Positions 39,647-42,814 of a DNA stretch of 42,814 bases are shown here, piece after piece; positions within the stretch are counted from its first letter, which is position 1; each line of letters opens with the position of its first letter. The notes under the pieces are model-generated. The model made no database searches, was not told the origin of the DNA, and was given only the letters and a program-made list of their open reading frames with translations. Position numbers and translations under genes: made by a program. This DNA is from Candidatus Thalassarchaeum sp. (GTDB lineage Archaea; Thermoplasmatota; Poseidoniia; Poseidoniales; Thalassarchaeaceae). The stretch is from NCBI GenBank assembly GCA_030748335.1, contig JASMMD010000009.1, positions 1-42,814 on the forward strand, written 5' to 3'.

Positions 39647-40534
39647 TTGGCGAAGGGAGCAGCAGCAAGGGCAGCGGCACGCAAGCAGCGGGACAAGTGG
39701 AAGTCCAAGCGCTGGTTCACCATCCGAGCGCCTCGCCATCCGTGGTCCTTCAGAGTCATTGGGGAGACCATTGCGGAGGACGAGGAGCAACTCATTGGCC
39801 GGCATTACGAGATGATGCAGAACGAGCTTGATGGGGACTTCTCCAAGATGCACGTGAAGGTGCAGTTCAGGATCTCTGGCGTAATCGGGGCGGACGCCCT
39901 GACTGAGTATATCGGTCACGAGCTCCTGAAGGACCACATCCGCCGTCAGGTCAGGCGCGACCGCGGTAAAATCGACGACACTGTCGACGTGGTGACCGAG
40001 GACGGCTTCTACATCAGAATCAAGCCCCTGATGATTTCGAGGCATCGTATCAAGGGGAGTCAGAAGCAGCAGATGCGAACTCTAGCTCGCGACATCATCC
40101 TGAAAGCCGGAGCCACATCCACCTGGGTCGATTTCCAGAAGGCCACTCTGGATGGAACCCTAGAGGCTCAGATAAGGGAGGCTACAAGCAAGATTCAGCC
40201 AATCAGAGACGTGATGATTAGGCGCACCCAGTTGATGCAGTCGGGAGTGGTCACCAAGGATGGCCCCACGCTGGAGCAGGTAATCGAGGACGAGAGGGCA
40301 GCCCAGGAGGAGGCCAAGAGCGTCAACGAGGAGATTGGGGAGGACGAGGAAATCGAGGTCGAGTTGAGTCTCGAGGAAGAGGTCCTCGAGGTCGAGGAAG
40401 AGGAATCTGGTGAATCTGCAGCAGAGGTGGACTACGAATCCATGACCGTCGCGCAACTCAAGGAGCTGCTGAAACAGGCCGGGAAGCCCGTATCTGGCAA
40501 GAAGGCAGAGCTCATCGAGCGCCTCAAGGAGTGA
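39647..40534 (+). CDS. rps3ae: Ribosomal protein S3ae with C-terminal acidic linker and SAP motif
   Basis: A 295-residue small-subunit protein. Residues 1-205 are S3ae (S1e): a basic start ('AARAAARKQRDKWKSKRWFT'), 'GRHYEMMQNELDGDFSKMHV', 'VQFRISGVIGADALTEYIGH', 'RRQVRRDRGKIDDTVDVVT', 'RIKPLMISRHRIKGSQKQQM'. Archaeal S3ae normally ends near 200-220. Here a ~45-residue acidic linker (about 215-260, Glu-rich) leads to 'MTVAQLKELLKQAGKPVSGK' and 'KAELIERLKE', a 30-residue SAP helix-extended-helix motif known for DNA or RNA binding. The TTG at 39647 follows GGAGGTC by 6-7 nt. The phosphorylase gene begins 4 nt after its stop. Confidence 0.92.
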   Translation: MAKGAAARAAARKQRDKWKSKRWFTIRAPRHPWSFRVIGETIAEDEEQLIGRHYEMMQNELDGDFSKMHVKVQFRISGVIGADALTEYIGHELLKDHIRRQVRRDRGKIDDTVDVVTEDGFYIRIKPLMISRHRIKGSQKQQMRTLARDIILKAGATSTWVDFQKATLDGTLEAQIREATSKIQPIRDVMIRRTQLMQSGVVTKDGPTLEQVIEDERAAQEEAKSVNEEIGEDEEIEVELSLEEEVLEVEEEESGESAAEVDYESMTVAQLKELLKQAGKPVSGKKAELIERLKE

Positions 40535-40538
40535 TCCG

Positions 40539-41297
40539 ATGGCCCGCATAGCGGTGCTTTGTGGAACCGGCATGAGCGCTTTCGCATCGCACCTAGCATC
40601 CACATCCGAGTCCGAATCCAGCACTTTGAAAGTCGACTCCGAATGGGGACAGGTCCCTGTTACTATGGTCAGCTTTGGTGAAGACGAGGTGATGGTGATT
40701 GACAGGCATCACTCAGACTCCGACTCAAGGACCCCTCCGCACCAAATCGAGCACCGTGCTAACGTGCATGCAGCCGTTAGCTGCCTGCCTAATCTAATTC
40801 TCAGCATCAACTCCGTGGGCAGCATGCGTGAGGACCTACCTCCCGGGACCATAGGTGTTGCAGCTGACGTGCTTGACCTAGCTGAGAGGCCATGGACGTT
40901 CCACGATGAGCACGCCACACACGCCGACAGGACCTCCTGCTTCGATTCGCAGGCGAGTGAGACCTGCACCGGAGTCCTTCACTCAATCCAGGGGCAGGTC
41001 GCCGGTAATCTGGTAGTGGCGCAGTGCGTTGGTCCCCAGTTTGAGACTCCCTCAGAAATCGACGCGCTCGAGCGCCTTGGTGCAGATGTGGTGGGCATGA
41101 CGCTCGGCCCAGAATCCAGACTGGTCGCAGAGCACAGGTTCGCGCACGCCGCTTTGGCGTGCTCGTCTAATTGGGCTGCAGGCAGGACCCCGGACTCCCC
41201 GGAAGCCGAGATAGACCACGATGCGGTCAATGAGATGGCCGCATCGATGAGGGAGAGTGTGGCCGAGTGCGTGAAGGCACTGCTATCCAGCTGGTGA
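40539..41297 (+). CDS. MTAP/PNP-family nucleoside phosphorylase
   Basis: A 252-residue protein of the trimeric purine nucleoside phosphorylase family (methylthioadenosine phosphorylase group), which splits 5'-methylthioadenosine or purine nucleosides with phosphate. 'IAVLCGTGMSAFASHL' is the phosphate loop, 'IDRHHSDSDSRTPPHQIEHR' plus 'ANVHAA' the RHG-x-x-H...PP...NYRAN motif, with the Gly replaced by His, and 'GPQFETPSEIDALERLGADV' and 'VGMTLGPESRLVAEH' the base-binding motifs. The order and spacing fit MTAP, but several motif residues are changed, so the substrate is not certain. The ATG is 4 nt after the S3ae stop and the genes are coupled. Confidence 0.82.
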   Translation: MARIAVLCGTGMSAFASHLASTSESESSTLKVDSEWGQVPVTMVSFGEDEVMVIDRHHSDSDSRTPPHQIEHRANVHAAVSCLPNLILSINSVGSMREDLPPGTIGVAADVLDLAERPWTFHDEHATHADRTSCFDSQASETCTGVLHSIQGQVAGNLVVAQCVGPQFETPSEIDALERLGADVVGMTLGPESRLVAEHRFAHAALACSSNWAAGRTPDSPEAEIDHDAVNEMAASMRESVAECVKALLSSW

Positions 41298-41301
41298 TCC
41301 C

Positions 41302-41634
41302 TTGGAAGATGACACCAAGAGAGGATTTGTCCTCATCGCACTCGCAGTTGTGATGTTTCCCGTGATGATGGATATGATGCAGCAGCACGACGATGCGGTG
41401 AGCGAGCATGAGCGCGAGTGCGACATGGAGTACAGGTTACTGGTGCTTGATACCATCGAGTCTCCCGACGCAGTACTCTGCGGAGAACTTGAGGACGAGA
41501 AGTCGGTCAGAGTGTCTTACTTCCTCGGTTCAATAGCCCTGTTCGTACTATTCGGGATTGGAGGACTGGTTCTCGTGCTCCCGTATGACAACAACGACCC
41601 TAAGCAGCCCCCTATGGGCGGAGAACTACGTTGA
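41302..41634 (+). CDS. Two-helix membrane protein, unknown
   Basis: A 110-residue protein with a membrane helix at each end of an acidic middle: helix 1 about 8-24 ('GFVLIALAVVMFPVMMDMM'), helix 2 about 73-93 ('YFLGSIALFVLFGIGGLVLVL'). The middle (27-70) has two Cys (C40, C60) and many Asp/Glu; since the N-terminus carries Lys/Arg, this loop is probably outside, where the two Cys could form a disulfide. The start is TTG at 41302, just after GGTGATC of the preceding stop region, and therefore uncertain. It lies 4 nt after the phosphorylase stop. Confidence 0.6.
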   Translation: MEDDTKRGFVLIALAVVMFPVMMDMMQQHDDAVSEHERECDMEYRLLVLDTIESPDAVLCGELEDEKSVRVSYFLGSIALFVLFGIGGLVLVLPYDNNDPKQPPMGGELR

Positions 41635-41659
41635 TGGGTCTCCTTGCCCAGCCATCTCC

Positions 41660-42061
41660 ATGGCAAGGCCGGTGAGTGTGGACGATTGGATTCAGATAGA
41701 GGCAGAGGATAGCCCCAACGGCTCGTGGCTGACGATGATGTCTAGAGTGGCCGCCTTCCACCACAAGCACGCGTTCGCCTCCGAGGAGAACCACGGTCAC
41801 GACATGGGCTACCGAGTGGCCCTGACTGTCGAGGAGTTGGGCGAGTTCGCAGCGGCGATTACCAAGGGCAAGCCCGACGAGGAGGCAGCCGAGGAGCTGG
41901 CTGACCTTCTGATACTGATTCTGGGCCATTCTCTGGCGATGAAGGTAGATCTCGAGTCTGAGTTCCACAAGAAGATGGATCGGATAATGACTAGAGAGGC
42001 ACGCAGAGGTAGGCTCGGAATACGCGTCACCGAGTACACAGGGGACGAGTCAGAGGGTTAG
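41660..42061 (+). CDS. MazG-type nucleotide pyrophosphohydrolase
   Basis: A 133-residue all-alpha NTP pyrophosphatase of the MazG family. The metal-binding motif E-E-x-x-E ... E-x-x-D is present as 'VEELGEFAAAITKG' and 'EEAAEELADLLILIL', with the normal gap. It opens with 'MMSRVAAFHHKHAFASEENHG' and ends with 'FHKKMDRIMTREARRGRLG'. Such small MazG proteins hydrolyse (d)NTPs to monophosphates and may clear damaged nucleotides; the exact substrate cannot be read from sequence. The ATG at 41660 ('MARPVSVDDWI') starts 25 nt after the small membrane protein; the frame extends upstream into that gene but without support. Confidence 0.85.
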   Translation: MARPVSVDDWIQIEAEDSPNGSWLTMMSRVAAFHHKHAFASEENHGHDMGYRVALTVEELGEFAAAITKGKPDEEAAEELADLLILILGHSLAMKVDLESEFHKKMDRIMTREARRGRLGIRVTEYTGDESEG

Positions 42062-42100
42062 GTGCCCACCCTATGATTCACGGCACTAGGCGGGGCATTG

Positions 42101-42367
42101 CTATTGTCTTAGAGCGGCTCCCAGCGACCACAGACCGAGAGCAGCGGCAGCGAACCAGACTACCTCCAGTATGAAGAAGGCCCACTCGTCTATGAGGTAC
42201 GCCCGGACGGCAAGGAGCCCGGAGCCGAGGGCCATGAGTATCAGGTAGGGGGGCCTCTTGCTGTGCAGGATGTCCCGAGTCTCAAGTAAGAAGGCACTGA
42301 GTATGAGAATCATCCCGAAGTAGGCCACCAACTCGCTGTGTGCTAACTCGATTACGGAGTCAAGCAT
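42101..42367 (-). CDS. Small three-helix membrane protein (CBU_0592-like)
   Basis: An 88-residue integral membrane protein with three helices (about 14-30, 39-56, 61-84). The order 'LVAYFGMILILSAFLL', 'YLILMALGSGLLAVRAYL' and 'FFILEVVWFAAAALGLWSL', with the charged loop 'ETRDILHSKRPP', matches the small CBU_0592-type membrane family, whose function is unknown. The longer open frame upstream runs through the stop of the redoxin gene and is not used; the ATG at 42367 gives a compact protein. It follows the redoxin gene by 29 nt on the same strand and converges with the MazG gene. Confidence 0.72.
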   Translation of the reverse strand: MLDSVIELAHSELVAYFGMILILSAFLLETRDILHSKRPPYLILMALGSGLLAVRAYLIDEWAFFILEVVWFAAAALGLWSLGAALRQ

Positions 42368-42396
42368 CTGGTGACTCTCCCTCGAAATCCCATTAT

Positions 42397-42814
42397 TCAG
42401 AGAATCTTGGCTGCGGTAGTGAATACTCTCGCATCGGGGTAGTCTGAGCAGTATTGGTAGGCATAGGTGCTGCGAATCGTGCCTGAGGGGTCTACGAGGA
42501 ACTCGCCGGGGGACATCCACGGATTGTCGACTAGGGGGCGATTGATGGCACGCCTTGCCTCCTGGAAGTCAAGTCCGATCTCCTTCGAGTGACACCATGT
42601 TTCCTCGGGGGCGTCATAGAGGACCTGTTCGACGCCAAAGTGTGCTAGGCCGTAGGCGTTGTAGGCTTCGAAGTCAGGATCGCAGAGAATGGGGCAAGAG
42701 ATGTCGTATTTTTCGCGATATTCGGCGGCTCGCTCCGGCTCCCCCTGGCCGATGATGACTGGATTGATACCGGCGTCTAGGTAGTCGGCGTATTCCTCAT
42801 TGAGTCTTGATGCT
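42397..42814 (-). CDS. AhpC/TSA peroxiredoxin-like (redoxin) protein, C-terminal part
   Basis: The stop codon is at 42397-42399, and the gene runs off the right edge of the window, leaving the last 138 codons. The visible part fits the thioredoxin fold of AhpC/TSA-type redoxins: 'YADYLDAGINPVIIGQGEPE' (strand-helix), 'AAEYREKYDISCPILCDPD', 'EAYNAYGLAHFGVEQVL', and 'GEFLVDPSGTIRSTYAY', the usual beta strand before the last helix. Two Cys are near each other in 'SCPILCD'. The N-terminal part with the peroxidatic Cys or CxxC lies outside, so peroxidase or thioredoxin activity cannot be decided. It is likely cotranscribed with the small membrane protein at 42101-42367. Confidence 0.75.
   Translation of the reverse strand, partial: ASRLNEEYADYLDAGINPVIIGQGEPERAAEYREKYDISCPILCDPDFEAYNAYGLAHFGVEQVLYDAPEETWCHSKEIGLDFQEARRAINRPLVDNPWMSPGEFLVDPSGTIRSTYAYQYCSDYPDARVFTTAAKIL

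Noticed and set aside
39069-39680. Longer start (39680) for the COG1325-like protein
   Set aside because: The extra 57 residues are Pro/Leu-rich, cover the divergent promoter and inverted repeat, and precede the family's conserved start.

Overview
The window looks like a core chromosomal segment from a heterotrophic archaeon, most likely a marine Thermoplasmatota (Poseidoniia / Marine Group II type). The archaeal assignment is firm: an archaeal 5S rRNA, aIF6, an RNA polymerase with split A'/A'' and subunit H, L30e, S3ae, a Pop5-like RNase P protein, a COG1325 protein, TATA boxes about 25 nt upstream of start codons (leaderless mRNAs), and GGAGGTGAT-type ribosome sites inside operons. The Poseidoniia placement is inference from gene content, such as propionyl-CoA metabolism and a b6-type cytochrome operon. 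I see no IS element, integrase, CRISPR array or prophage gene. With the genes listed here, no stretch over 300 bases lacks a gene.

Layout. 1-774: 3' end of 23S rRNA, a spacer with two hairpins, and 5S rRNA. 840-7283: aIF6, then a minus-strand operon (carboxyltransferase, small epsilon-like protein, biotin carrier, zinc-site miniprotein, threonine synthase) divergent from a plus-strand operon (B12-binding mutase subunit, MeaB GTPase, polyprenol-kinase-like membrane protein). Together these point to propionyl-CoA -> methylmalonyl-CoA -> succinyl-CoA; the biotin carboxylase and the mutase catalytic subunit are not here. 7333-9299: a 39-residue membrane miniprotein and asparagine synthetase. 9300-16377 (minus): a compact respiratory operon encoding an exported CxCH protein, a 2-TM protein, a Tat-type Rieske protein, a b6-type cytochrome b, a 935-residue fusion of cytochrome subunit IV with an HdrD-type iron-sulfur/CCG module, a 2[4Fe-4S] ferredoxin, a 2-TM protein, and finally an alkyltransferase. 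This is the most striking system in the window.

16497-19471: TPR protein, divergent FtsZ-family GTPase, Pop5-like protein, and a convergent methyltransferase-biotin ligase fusion that could biotinylate the carrier protein encoded upstream. 19632-29032: tRNA-Lys(UUU), then rpoH-rpoB-rpoA'-rpoA''-rpl30e with overlapping or closely spaced genes. RpoH and RpoA'' carry the same extra N-terminal domain, and A' has a zinc-site insertion. 29115-37689: an uncharacterised protein, four related coiled-coil proteins (COG1340-like), and between them an operon of a membrane-anchored double zinc-ribbon protein, a DtxR-type regulator and a multi-pass membrane protein, preceded by two perfect palindromes.

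37690-42814: PdxS, 7Fe ferredoxin, COG1325 RNA-binding protein, S3ae with an acidic linker and SAP motif, an MTAP-type phosphorylase, a small membrane protein, a MazG-type pyrophosphatase, a small three-helix membrane protein and the C-terminal part of a peroxiredoxin-like protein. All functional calls come from motifs read by eye; no database search was run.
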